This document shows positions 20,657 through 30,721 of a stretch of DNA of 64,000 nucleotides, piece by piece. Both the position numbers and the translations under genes were made by a program. Location: positions 1,098,501 through 1,162,500 of the forward strand of contig NW_025408682.1 in the NCBI RefSeq assembly GCF_020360975.1, in the 5' to 3' direction. The notes beneath the pieces are model-generated. The model saw nothing but the letters and a program-made list of their open reading frames with translations. It was not told where the DNA came from and ran no database searches. The stretch is from Hirsutella rhossiliensis (Eukaryota > Ascomycota > Sordariomycetes > Hypocreales > Ophiocordycipitaceae). Each line of letters begins with the position of its first letter. The stretch's first letter is position 1.

Positions 20657-22945
20657 ATGGAGGAGATTGAAGTCCTGCGACGTCAGCTTCGAGAGGAACA
20701 AAGCCGACGCGAAGAGGCCGAAGAACTCGCCGCCTCGTCGCGGCCCCAAAACCTCTCTCAATATCTCGGTGCCTGCCATTCCCTCCAGCTCGCCATTGAC
20801 GTTGTCACCAAAAAGTCCCTGACGACCCAAGGCGACACGACCAACCCAGTGGGCCGCATCTATCCCAAGCGCATCACTCCGTGGGACGACTTTGCCGCGC
20901 GGCAGCAAGAAATCTGGACCCTGCTCCACGCCAGCGACTCCTTTGTCGACAAGCTCACCCTCCCGTCGCTGCATCAGCTGCAGTACGTCAGATCGTTGCT
21001 CAAGCCCATTCGCAGTGAGCTTGGCCTGCGCGACTTTGAACGTGACGTGGTGGAAAACGCCGTCCAGAAGCTCGTCGAAGGAGCGCACAAAGATCCGCTA
21101 CTTCGGCAGAGTCTTGGGCTAGCGGGCACTATCACGTTTGAAAGCCACACCAACCTCGCCTCCGTGGAGGACGGTCTGTCCGAGCCTCTGCAGGACTTGC
21201 CCCCGGGCAGTGCTCTCGTCACGCCAAGGCCATCGCGCGGGCCTCGTCGCTTGGCGAGGGGCAAGGGGGGCCAGGCGGATCAGTTCTGCATATACAGGAC
21301 CGGTGACGGCGTCGAGGTTCCGGCGCTCGCAATCGAGTATAAGGCGCCGCACAAGCTGACCGTCGACGAGCTCATCACGGGCCTCGAGTTGGAGATTCAG
21401 CTCGACCGCGACGTCATCAACCAGGACGACCAGGAGGGCTTTGACCTTTCGGCCAGACGACTTGCCGCCGCCGTCGTCACCCAGCTCTTTTCCTACATGA
21501 TTGGCAAGGGCATCCAGTACGGCTACGTGTGCACGGGAGAGGCCTTTGTGTTTTTGCACATTGCCGACGACCCCTCGACCGTCTACTGCTCTGTCTGCGT
21601 TCCGAATCAAGACGTGGCCGACGACTACGACGACGATGGCACGAGACTCCAGAGCACGGCCGTGGCCCAGGTCCTGGCCTTTGTCCTCCAGGCCCTCCGC
21701 ACCCAGCAGCCACCCGAGACGTGGCATGACGAGGCTGAGATGCTGGGCACGTGGGCCATTAAGTTTGACGACGTGCTGAGCAAGATACCCCCCTCGGACC
21801 GCAAGTGCAAGACGCCCCGGGCCTCGCCCTTCAAGGCCCAACTCTGGAGGGGCTTTGACAGGTCGCCGGTTCACACTCGCTCCCGGACTCGCGCCCGGTG
21901 TAAACAACAGGACTCCGACGGCGTCGGACAGCCCAAGGACAAGGATGAGCATTCGCCGTCGTCGTCGACTCTCAAGCCGTCTTCTGGCCATAGGACGGCG
22001 GGAGGAGGTGGCTCGGCGAGTGGCCGGAAACAAGGAGGACAGCGAGGCAAGCAGCAGCAGAAACAGCAGCAAGTTCAACAGCAACACCGACAGCTACAAG
22101 GTCAGAAACAGCACCAACCGTCGCCCCCAGCGCTTAAGCCCAGCATCAACACCCGCCCATTCTGCACCTCGGCCTGTCTCCTCGGCCTGGCGCACGGCCG
22201 GCCCACCGACAGCAAGTGCCCCAACGCCCAAGACCACGGCCCGGCCCACATCAGCCCGCCCGAGTTCCTCCAGCTAGTCCGGCACCAGCTCGCCACGGAT
22301 CGCGGCCGCGACTCCGACTGTACGCCGCTCCACCTCTCCGGGTCGCGCGGGTCCCTCTTCAAGGTCCGCCTGTCGTCCCACGGCTACACGCTCGTCGCCA
22401 AGGGGGTCGAGGGTCTTGACTTCGCCTGTCTGCAGCGCGAGCAGGATATATACGACCGCCTACGGCCCATCCAGGGCAAGCACATACCTGTGTGTCTCGG
22501 CACGATAGACTTGGTGTTGCCGTACTACTACAACTGCGGCGTCTACGTGCATTTTATGTTCCTCAGCTGGGCTGGACAGCCGCTACATCGCTCCCCCGAG
22601 CAGCTCGCCAAGATGGACGTGGACACAGCCGTCGGCACCATCTTCAAGGCGCTGCACCGGCTTCATGTCCTTCACCGCGACGCCGAGCCGCGAAACATGG
22701 TGTATAACGCCGAGACGGGCAGGCTTATGGTCATTGACTTTGAGCGCTCCGAGTACCTTGGGCGCCAGCCTTTGGGGTCTGTCGTAGCCAACGCGCAGGG
22801 CTGCAAGAGGACTTGTGCGGGGCTGGAGAAACCGAAGCAGCAGAGGGACGACTTTGCGAGGGAGCTGGCCTCTGTCGTGAGAAGCACCGCGCGCTACGTC
22901 GCCGACTTGGCTCGCGAGCAGCAGCGGGCGTTGCTACGACGTTGA
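20657..22945 (+). CDS. PD-(D/E)XK nuclease-like domain fused to a C-terminal protein kinase domain
   Basis: A 762-residue single-exon protein from the ATG at 20657; the frame is open back to 20504 but only the later ATG begins with the expected coiled coil (MEEIEVLRRQLREEQSRREE). Residues ~30-330 form a restriction-endonuclease-like region with D208 (QADQFCIY) and E227-x-K229 (ALAIEYKAPHK), matching the D...ExK core. A Lys/Gln-rich linker follows at ~459-489 (KQQQKQQQVQQQ). The C-terminal region has kinase hallmarks: glycine-loop-like GSRGSLFKVRL, K582 (LVAKG), H673-R674-D675...N680 (LHRDAEPRN) and D694 (VIDFER). So the catalytic Lys, Asp, Asn and metal Asp all look present although the DFG is DFE. 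No signal peptide or membrane segment is visible. Function is unknown; a self-regulated nuclease or effector is a hypothesis. Confidence 0.72.
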   Translation: MEEIEVLRRQLREEQSRREEAEELAASSRPQNLSQYLGACHSLQLAIDVVTKKSLTTQGDTTNPVGRIYPKRITPWDDFAARQQEIWTLLHASDSFVDKLTLPSLHQLQYVRSLLKPIRSELGLRDFERDVVENAVQKLVEGAHKDPLLRQSLGLAGTITFESHTNLASVEDGLSEPLQDLPPGSALVTPRPSRGPRRLARGKGGQADQFCIYRTGDGVEVPALAIEYKAPHKLTVDELITGLELEIQLDRDVINQDDQEGFDLSARRLAAAVVTQLFSYMIGKGIQYGYVCTGEAFVFLHIADDPSTVYCSVCVPNQDVADDYDDDGTRLQSTAVAQVLAFVLQALRTQQPPETWHDEAEMLGTWAIKFDDVLSKIPPSDRKCKTPRASPFKAQLWRGFDRSPVHTRSRTRARCKQQDSDGVGQPKDKDEHSPSSSTLKPSSGHRTAGGGGSASGRKQGGQRGKQQQKQQQVQQQHRQLQGQKQHQPSPPALKPSINTRPFCTSACLLGLAHGRPTDSKCPNAQDHGPAHISPPEFLQLVRHQLATDRGRDSDCTPLHLSGSRGSLFKVRLSSHGYTLVAKGVEGLDFACLQREQDIYDRLRPIQGKHIPVCLGTIDLVLPYYYNCGVYVHFMFLSWAGQPLHRSPEQLAKMDVDTAVGTIFKALHRLHVLHRDAEPRNMVYNAETGRLMVIDFERSEYLGRQPLGSVVANAQGCKRTCAGLEKPKQQRDDFARELASVVRSTARYVADLAREQQRALLRR

Positions 22946-23438
22946 GGGATGGAGTTCGACAACCCGGATCCGAGTGACGAGTGACGAGAGAAACCAGCCT
23001 GAACTTAGTACACCTAGGACCCAGCAGAGCATCTCTACTAAGATCGTTGGCCAACTACGTTAAAGTATAAGGCGTCGCACAAGTTGGCCGTCGACGAGCT
23101 CATCACGGGCCTCGAGTTGGAGATTCGGCCCGACCGCGACGTCATCAACCAGGAGGATGTGGGCCGCCCCCGCTGGGGTGATCGCGCAGCAAGGGTGGCG
23201 CGGCTACGGCATCGTCAAATTCGTCAGGCGTTGGAGGACCCGGGTCGTTGAGTGGGAGGCAATTGAGTGGTCACGCCCACGCAGCTGTAGGAGCCAGAGA
23301 GCCCGGATCGATTGACGGGCCGGCCGCGCTGTGCGCACATCCCGCGAGAGCTTTGATGATGATTTATAGTCAGCTTGACTACTACGAAAAGTGGGGCGCC
23401 GGTCGGGCTACTTGGAGGGGGGGATGGTCGGCTTTTGG
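22946..23438. other. Spacer with a shard of the upstream gene
   Basis: The stretch holds a ~94-bp copy of the nuclease core (separate entry) and otherwise no coding signal before the left end of the Crypton-like element. Confidence 0.6.
23064..23157 (+). pseudogene. Truncated duplicate of the nuclease core of the nuclease-kinase gene
   Basis: These bases match 21337-21430 of the nuclease-kinase gene: GTATAAGGCG(T/C)CGCACAAG at the start and GACGTCATCAACCAGGA at the end, with only about six differences, mostly transitions. It covers the codons from Y228 of the EYK motif onward. No flanking homology to the gene was seen, so it is a small shard from a duplicated or rearranged paralogue. Confidence 0.85.
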
Positions 23439-23450
23439 TGTCACAGGTCC
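23439..23450. repeat. Left inverted terminus of Crypton-like element
   Basis: TGTCACAGGTCC, perfect inverted match to 26757-26768. Confidence 0.6.
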
Positions 23451-23721
23451 CGGGGCCGGCCGACCGGTCATCCGGTAATCGGATTACCGCCCCGCCCCAT
23501 GCAAAACCATGTCGTTTTCGAAGGTTCGTCCCTGCGGGGCTGGCGTTTTCTTAGTCGGATTACCGCCATCGGACGGCAAAAGCGAAGGTCCACGCCCGCG
23601 GGGCCCTGCGCGAGACCTTCGATTTCGGTCTCGCTCACGCGCGTTGCGCTCCACCTCCCTCCTCCCACCTCCCTCCTCCACCTCCTCCATTGCCACCGTC
23701 GCGACGGCGACCGCCTGCACC

Positions 23722-26370
23722 ATGTCAAACGCGATAGAGGATCCCCGGGTCAGGGCGGCCATTGAGCACTACCTGTTAGATCTGGAGAACACCCAGCCGA
23801 AGAATACGAAGCGAAATTATCGTCCCAAGCAGGAAGAATGGAAGGCAAGCCCGCATGCGCGCCCTGCAATCTTCATGTAGATCCATGCATTGACCGCCTC
23901 ACAGGAGTGGTGTCAAGCCAACTGGCCTGCGATCCCGGACGTTTGGCCGGCCTCGGTACCACAGGGCCAACAGCTACCGGGAGACCTGGTCGATGAAGGA
24001 AAGCTCTTGCTCTTCATGAAGGAGGTAGTGGCATCACGTCCTCCAAAGAAAGGAAAGAGGGTCGCCGATGAAAGAAAACGACACCTCGAGGCTCAGGAAG
24101 CCAAGAGGGCCGTGAAAAGACGCAGAGCACCATCAGGTAACAGATGTTGATCACGGGATGTGGTCGTCGGACTGAGCCAGCCCATCATACTAACACCCAG
24201 CTTCCCCCAGCAGATACCATCGTTGTAGGCGGCGGAGGTAGCGAATACGAGTCAGACTCCGACTTGGAGTTGTATGAGTCCACGCTCAAACTACAGTATA
24301 ATACTGTACGGGGCTACGTCTCGGCCATACAGAAGCTTTACGACGAGCAGAAGAGCCGGGAGTCAATCCTGCGGCCCGGCCACAGGGAGTGGCACTGAAG
24401 GCACTCAAACGCAGCATTCTTGCAACGACTTGGAGCCGGAAGAGGAAGGAATACATGGACAGGGGAGTTGGAACTCTGAGAGATGTGTATGCGCCGGCGC
24501 AGATACCCGACCACACCAACGTGGCATGGTCCGAGAGGAGAGAGATCGCCTGCGCCCTGAGGACGCAGGTGGACTTTCTGCTCGGGAACCACATGCTGCT
24601 GCGGTCCGGCAACCGCCTGCCGATGGAGTTGGCAGACTGCTTTCCCCTGGACTTACCCAACGAGGGCTGCAAGGCCCAGGGTATACCACGAAGGCGCTGG
24701 TTGTCGTGATGAACTGTGGGAAGACCAACCAGCACGGCCGCATGGAGTATGGATCTGCTTTGCGGCATCGAGATCCGCGGTCTTGTCTCATCGGCGCCCT
24801 CGCGTTCTGGCTTTTCTGGCGCTGGCAGGTAGAAAAGGCGGAAAGGTTTCCGTCTTCCAAAGAAGCGAAGACTGGTATGAAACGAAGGTGCTCCGCCGAT
24901 CGGCGAAGGAGCCTCAAGGTAAGCGTGATGGCATTCACCGGAATCCCATAACTCAGAGGGTGCATCGACCCTTTCACTCACCGAATATACAGCTCCGTTG
25001 TCGGGCCAGACTGCCCGAGAATGGACGTCCAGGTTCTACAAGAAGGCCGGGATCAAGGTCTCCAAGGTCAGCCATGCGCCTAGAGTGGCCGCGACGCAAA
25101 ACGCCGACATGGCCGGAGTGGATGAAGGCCAGGCATGTCATCTGCCCTAGGCAAGCCGCCAAACCCCTGGCCTGGGCTGACCTGAACTATACAGATCCGC
25201 CGAGCCGGTCGTTGGAATAACGGAGACCAAATGACCGGCTGCTATCTGACTTCCTGCCTTTCGAATTCATGAGGGCCGTGGCCGACTTTGACCCTGAATG
25301 GTCGGGGTCTTATTTCGTGCCCTGGCCACCGTAAGGCCGCCTGTGGTGCTACTCGTGCAGGTCTGGCCTCAACTCGACAAATGGAAAGAGGCCCACAGTA
25401 GCCCTTTCTCAGATCTCGGGTGGAGCAGAACATGGCCGCCGGCGCCTTCTTGGAACTCCTGGAGTGGCTTCGAGAGGTGCTCCTGCAGGACGCTGTCTTC
25501 CTTCGCGAGTCCTACCCCGACCATCCTATCTTCCAGGATCCGGTCTTCTCTTGCCCCGAGTTTGAAGCGTTCGCCAGCAAAGTTCAAGACACATGCACAC
25601 GGGACCACGAAGACAGCCATACCACGGTCATTCAAAAGCGATGCCGGTGGTTGCGGAGAAGCTGCGCACAGTACTGACTCAACAGGTCGCAGCCGAGCAG
25701 TTAGCTGAGCGAAGACATCTAGACCTTTGGGGCTTCTTACGAACTATGCACAAAGTTGGACGAGTTTGCGCAGGCGACCTACACCGTCACCTTCAGCCCC
25801 GGCCAAGGTGCTGCAGGTCAACATGCGGAGATCGCGGGAGCTCATCAACAGAGGCGCCGCGCTCCACGAGAGACGGTCCTCAGGTCCGAGATAGGCCCTT
25901 CGCAAGCGGGCGGTCCGACATACGCTCCGCTCTCTCTAGAGCAGCAGCAGGGAATGGTGCAAGCGGGCCAGGGACAGGCCCAGGGAAGAGCGCATGGCGA
26001 GCCGCCTGGGCCGCGCGAACCTCCGAGCTTCAAGCTCCCCCGTTCTGTCAAATCTGTACAGGAGCTGCTGCGTCTCTGGCGGCAGGGCTGGGGCGAAATA
26101 CCTTCTGTGGATTCTCTTGAGCGAGACTGGGGTGCTCGATGGCGGCCATCTGCAGAGAAGAATTACTTTTCCACGCGCAAGATCATCATCGATGAGGTTC
26201 GGAGGCGGGCCCAGTCGGACGGCTTAACTGAAGATATCGTGGCGAGGCAAATGGACGAAGAACGTGGTGGACCCAGCTCTTTGGATAAGTTGTTCAAGGC
26301 CATCCGAAAGGACAGGCAAGGCGAAAAAGGGACACAAACGTGCGTCGGGGCAATTCAACGTCGGTGGTAG
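23722..26370 (+). pseudogene. Crypton tyrosine recombinase with GCR1_C domain, frameshifted
   Basis: The reading starts at 23722 (MSNAIEDPRVRAAIEHYL, TQPKNTKRNYRPKQ), typical of the N-terminal SAM-like domain. Four introns keep working splice sites: 23845-23904 (GCAAGC...ACAG), 24137-24210 (GTAACA, branch ACTAACAC), 24919-24992 and 25133-25194 (GCATGT...TACAG). The recombinase core carries ALVVVMNCGKTNQHG, SHAPRVAATQNADMAGV and IRRAGRW, plus GCYL before PFEFMRAVADFDP, so the H-x2-R...R...Tyr set is recognisable. The C-terminal GCR1_C domain is LRLWRQGWGEIPSVDSLERD to KIIIDEVRRRA (~26080-26330). Single-base frameshifts near 24365, 24680, 25250, 25310 and 25670 make it non-functional as read. 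Product would be a DNA recombinase. Confidence 0.8.
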
Positions 26371-26756
26371 CGAAAAGTCGATGGCGCAGTGATTTTGAAC
26401 ACCCGTCTGATAGAATGACCGAGGACCTTGGCGGCGAAAGTGCCCCCAGGCCGTCAGGGGGCCTGTAGACAGGGTATGCATCCGCTAAGCGTCGCTGTAG
26501 CTCCAGTGCGTCAAGGCTAGAAAATGCTTCAAATCACCGCAACCTCGCAACCGACAGGATGTAGGACCTTAGACAGGGTGCATTCTGATCGCACAAACGC
26601 AGGCTATCCAGTCGAACTGGTTTTCTCGTCGTCGGTCCCGGCTTTCGCGCTTTATGGCGCTCCGAAGATGACATCAACCCGGCAGAGGTGATGTCAAGGG
26701 CAAGCGGGTAATCGGCGGTAATCTGCGGGGTAATCCGCTGACCGCCCACCAAAGCC

Positions 26757-26768
26757 GGACCTGTGACA
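26757..26768. repeat. Right inverted terminus of Crypton-like element
   Basis: GGACCTGTGACA, inverted match to 23439-23450. Several TGACATC/GATGTCA copies cluster just inside and outside (26665-26785). Confidence 0.6.
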
Positions 26769-27600
26769 TCCACTTGATGTCACGGACCAGCGCGCGTCAC
26801 AAGACTAATGTGTAGGAATTATTAATGGGCTCAACACCTCGTCTGGCAGTGTCCCACTCAATGTTCTCTTAGGCACTTTCGTTGTATACCAATTATTATT
26901 CATTGTTTTTCTCTTGAACGTTAAGACTATTCCTAGAAAGGATCCCGCTCCAATGGAGGAGGGGTGCAGTACAGTAGGTTACTTGCTCTATGTACATACG
27001 CATAGATAGATGCGAGCGGGCCGGCCATATTAACCCGCAACTCCGTCCGTCCGTTCGCCGCTCATCTACGCACAAATACGTAGAGCGGCGCGCGCTAGCA
27101 AGTAGCAACAGGGCGGGTGGTGGAATAAGAGGAGAGCCGCGGAGGTTCTGTTGCTCCTCCAGGCACACGGACGGGGTTCGGGGTATCTTGCATGGCATCG
27201 ACATCGGCCGGAGCAACATGTCTCCCGTTCCTAGTCTCTCTCCACCCCGACAAAAGACTGGAAGGAACCCCATCGTTTCGCACTTTGTCTCTCTCCAGAG
27301 CAGCCTCTCGCCTCACCCCGCCTCGCCTCACCTCGCCTCACCTTAACCTCGCCTCACCGCATCTCACCTCACCTCCATCATCGTCTCACCGGACGCCCTT
27401 CGTCGCCGCTCCGCCATTGGATGCGCGACCGACGATCCTCCACACAAAATCGCTTCTTCCCCACAGCTACCTTGCCCTCGCTACCGTGGCGTCGGCCATT
27501 AGCTTGCGCCACCACGCCGCTTTGTGAGAGCCCTTTGCAGACGCCGACGCCAGACTTGCTGCCAAGGCGCGCGTCACCATCGCCATTCGCCGCCGCCACC
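26769..27600. promoter_or_regulatory. Promoter and leader of the aldehyde dehydrogenase gene
   Basis: No separate gene is supportable. At 27305-27378 a degenerate tandem repeat of CCTCGCCTCA units is seen, followed by a C/T-rich leader. The downstream reading frame is open from 27421, but the ATG at 27601 sits in GCCGCCACCATGG, a near-ideal initiation context. Confidence 0.65.
27305..27378. repeat. CCTCGCCTCA-type pyrimidine minisatellite
   Basis: About seven imperfect copies of a 10-base C/T-rich unit in the presumptive promoter of the aldehyde dehydrogenase gene. Confidence 0.7.
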
Positions 27601-29256
27601 ATGGACGTTAAGATGCCGCCCTTTGAGCCGACGGCTCGCGACGACATCCGCGCAGCCCACCAGACGATACGCTCCACCTACCGCACCAACCGCACAAAGG
27701 ACCTGGCCTTTCGCAAGAAGCAGATTCGCCGCCTTTACTGGGGCCTCGTCGACTGCGCGCCCCTCATCGAGGACGCCCTCCGCAAGGACATGGGCAAGTG
27801 CCGGTTCGAGGCAAACATCACCGAGATCGACTGGTGCAAGACGGAATGCGTCACCGTCGCCGACAAGCTCGACCAGTGGGCCAAGGACGAGTCCATTGTC
27901 AACATGCCCTTGCAGTACGTGCCCATGCGCCCTCGCATCCGCCACGAGCCTCTGGGCGCCATCCTCATCATCGGCGCCTACAACTTCCCCTTTCAGCTCA
28001 ACCTCACCCCGGTCGTCGGTGCCATCGCCGCCGGCAACACCGTCGTCCTGAAGCCCTCGGAGCACTCCCCCCATTCGGCCATGGTCCTCAAGAAGCTCTT
28101 TGACGAATACCTTGACCCCGACTGCTACGTCTGCGTCAACGGCGCCGTCGACGAGGTCAAGTGCCTCCTGGACCTCAAGTTTGACAAGGTCGTCTTCACC
28201 GGCGGCAAGAAGACGGGCGCCATCATCGCCACCAAGGCCGCCCAGTCCCTCACTCCCGTCCTCCTCGAGCTCGGCGGCCAGAACCCGGCCTTTGTCACCA
28301 AGCACGCCGACCTCAAGCTCGCCGCCCGCCGCCTCCTCTGGCAAAAGTGCCTTCACGCCGGCCAGATCTGCCTCTCCCACAACTATGTCCTCATCGACCG
28401 CAGTCTCGTCTCCGCCTTCGTCCAAGAGGTCAAGGCCCAGTACCGCATCTTCATGCCCAACGGCGCCGAAGCCAGCCCCGACTTTTCTCGCATCGTCAAC
28501 AAGTCCCACTTTGACCGCATCAAGGCCATGCTCGACAACACAAAGGGCAAGGTTGTCATGGGCGGCTCCACCGACGAGACGTCCCTCTTCATCGAGCCCA
28601 CCGTCGTCCTTGTCGACGACGCCGAAGACAGCATGATGGCCGAGGAGAGCTTCGGCCCCATCTGGTCCATTATGCCCTACGATTCCCTCGACGAGGCTAT
28701 TGACATTGCCAACAAGGTCGATCCCACCCCGCTCGCCCTCTACACCTTTGGCTCGGACGAGGAGAACAACAAAGGTACTCAGTTCATCTGCCTGATAAGA
28801 CGAGGCGGGGCATGAATACGATTGCTAACTGGTTCAGTCTTGTCCAACGTTACTTCGGGCGGCGCCACCGTTAACGACGGCTTCTTCCACGCCCAGACCA
28901 ATGCCTCGCCCCTTGGTGGCGTCGGTTCCTCAGGCATGGGCAGCTACCACGGCTACTATTCCTTCCGCGCATTCAGCCACCAGCGCACCATTGCCCGCGT
29001 CCCCGGCTGGATCGAGAAGGCCTTCCGCCCGCGCTACATGCCCTATTCGATGAAGGAGCTGGAGCGCTACCGGCTTCTCGCGCTCCCCAAGCCCAACTTT
29101 GACCGCGACGGCAATGTCATCAGGGGCCTCAAATACTGGCTCGCCGTCGTCTTGGGCCTCGGTGGAAAGAGCTCCCCGAGCGTAGCTCTGAGGTGGGGGG
29201 TCCTCATTGCCCTCCTTACGGTCCTGGGACTGAAGAGGAGCTCGCTAGGGGTGTAA
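27601..29256 (+). CDS. Class 3 (fatty) aldehyde dehydrogenase with C-terminal membrane anchor
   Basis: Two exons (27601-28774, 28838-29256; intron GTACTC...TTCAG with branch TGCTAAC) encode 530 residues. Family-3 ALDHs oxidise fatty or apocarotenoid aldehydes to acids with NAD(P)+. Visible landmarks are GAYNFPFQLNLTPVVGAIAAGN (N of the oxyanion hole), KPSEHSP, VFTGGKKTG, the general base E223 (LLELGGQNPAF), and the nucleophile C257 in HAGQICLSHNY. Next comes EESFGPIW and, after the intron, SGGATVND and GVGSSGMGSYHG. The hydrophobic end (VALRWGVLIALLTVLGL) looks like a tail anchor to ER or peroxisome. Fungal relatives include Hfd1 and the beta-apo-4'-carotenal oxygenase YLO-1/CarD; no carotenoid genes are nearby, so the substrate is not fixed. 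Confidence 0.9.
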
Positions 29257-29577
29257 AGGGCACCGAGCCGCCGCGAGCCAAGCTGTAGATACCAGTAGCA
29301 TTGCCTTTGATTTATCGTCATCTATTTCTGTAACGCGCTCAGCGGCCCTGCCGACGAGGCTTGGACAATCATCAGACAGCAAGGACCGAATCGCCGCGCG
29401 TAACGTGTGCTTTGCACCAGATGTGCATCCGATGCTCGGCATTTTCAACCCTTACTACCGCACGATTGGATAGGCAGACTTGTACAGACATCTTAATGTG
29501 TAAATATGGCGCCAGCACAGAGGCTACGCTGCTCCTCGAGTTGTCATCTAACAAGAGGGCAGCTGTCCTCGGTAGAG
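29257..29577. other. Convergent spacer ALDH / RRP4
   Basis: 321 bases between two stop codons; no coding signal or repeat. Both terminators should lie here. Confidence 0.6.
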
Positions 29578-30721
29578 TCAATATGCGGACAAAATGGCCG
29601 CCAGCCTCTGGCCCTTTTCTCCTCCTAGGTACAGGTCGTCGTGGACCGACTCCCTGCCCATCTCGACGGCCTCGTCGTAGGCCCTGGTGACGGTGTGCTC
29701 ATCGACGCGCAGGCCGTTTTCGACGAGGGCCAGGATGACGCTGCGGAAGCGGGCAATCTCCCGCATGGTGGCGACGTCGATGTGGTCGTTTTGGCTCGAG
29801 TATGCCCTGCTACTGACGCTCTCTTCCAAGCGATTGATGCCCGGAGAGGCGTCCGCTGCTGTGGCGGCGGCGGCGTCGGGCTCGACGTGTTTGCTGACCC
29901 AGATGTAGCCGTTGACGCCGAGCAGTACATCAATCTTGCCCGCGCCATTCGCCGCATCGGCAGTCCAGACCTGCCTCTTCGATCGCACAACCCCACCGCC
30001 ACCGCCGGTTCCCGAGACACAGACAAAGAGGCCGTTTCGCAACTTGCCATAGCGGAGCGAGCGCGTGTGCAGACTCGCCGCGCCGTCCTGGTGCAGCTGC
30101 TGGACCTCTGCGACGACGAGGTCGCCCTCTGCGAAGAAGGAGCGGATCTGCAGCTCGTCCGTCTCGGTGCGCTTGCGCAGGATGCCACCGGGCAGGTTGA
30201 CGGCCGAGATCTGCAGCACGGCGAGCTGCGCGGCGGCCACGTCGACGCGCCACCTGCGCGCCTGGACCTCGGCGATGCGCCCGACGACGAGGTCGCCGAT
30301 CTCGGGGGTGTAGCGCGCGCGAAGGGGGCGCACCGAGAGGAGCTTGTTTGTGCGGGTGAGGATACCGGCGAGGGAGGAGGTGATGGATGACGAGTTGGGG
30401 GGGACGTATGTGCCGTGGCCTCTGGTTTACCAAGACATGAATATCGATTATCAAGGAAGGATAGCATTGGGGGGAGATGTTCGCTTACCGCATCCATTGC
30501 GGGTTTGAAGTGATGACGCTGCCGGGCGTGAGAATCTCATGGGCCTCATCGTCGTCGTCGTCGAGGCTTGCCCGCCGGGGTTTCTTGGGGGCGGCGCCGC
30601 GCATGGACACGTCGCCCTGAATGTCTGCGCCGCCATCCGAGTCCGAGTCTGACGAGTCGGCGAGGGCGACCGGGGGGCGTGGCTGTGGCACCGGCCGGGG
30701 CTGGAGTATCGTGATGGGCAT
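29578..30721 (-). CDS. RRP4: Exosome cap subunit Rrp4
   Basis: Two exons (30721-30489 and 30421-29578; intron 30422-30488 GTAAGC...AACCAG) encode 358 residues. Rrp4 is an RNA-binding cap protein of the nuclear and cytoplasmic exosome. After an acidic N-terminal patch ([10 protein letters not shown]) the conserved start of the core is NPQWMRGHGTYV. The S1 region contains [41 protein letters not shown] and [13 protein letters not shown]. The KH-like region contains [11 protein letters not shown], with GVNG in the place of GxxG. The C-terminus ends [17 protein letters not shown] Gly/Val-rich insertion (TGGGGGVV) and an Ala-rich loop are lineage additions. Exon join and length fit the family well. 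Confidence 0.92.

Larger units (their letters stand above)
23439..26768 (+). mobile_element. Degenerate Crypton-type tyrosine recombinase element
   Basis: The 3.3-kb unit is delimited by the 12-bp inverted repeat TGTCACAGGTCC (23439-23450) and GGACCTGTGACA (26757-26768). Inside lies one gene with the Crypton architecture: a tyrosine recombinase related to Ndc10/CBF3 followed by a GCR1_C DNA-binding domain. Subterminal GGTAATC/GGATTACC motifs occur at both ends (23471-23487, 23553-23562, 26706-26737). Classical Cryptons lack terminal inverted repeats, so the boundary is tentative. No DUF3435 captain gene is present, which argues against a Starship. Confidence 0.68.

Noticed and set aside
21119..22087. 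322-codon minus-strand open frame
   Set aside because: Antisense shadow of the GC-rich nuclease-kinase gene; Val/Leu/Arg-rich translation with no family likeness.
23439..26768. Starship-type giant element
   Set aside because: The recombinase has a GCR1_C domain and an Ndc10-like core instead of a DUF3435 captain, and no cargo lies behind it.
27574..28509. 311-codon minus-strand open frame
   Set aside because: Antisense shadow of the aldehyde dehydrogenase exon, a usual product of GC-rich third positions.
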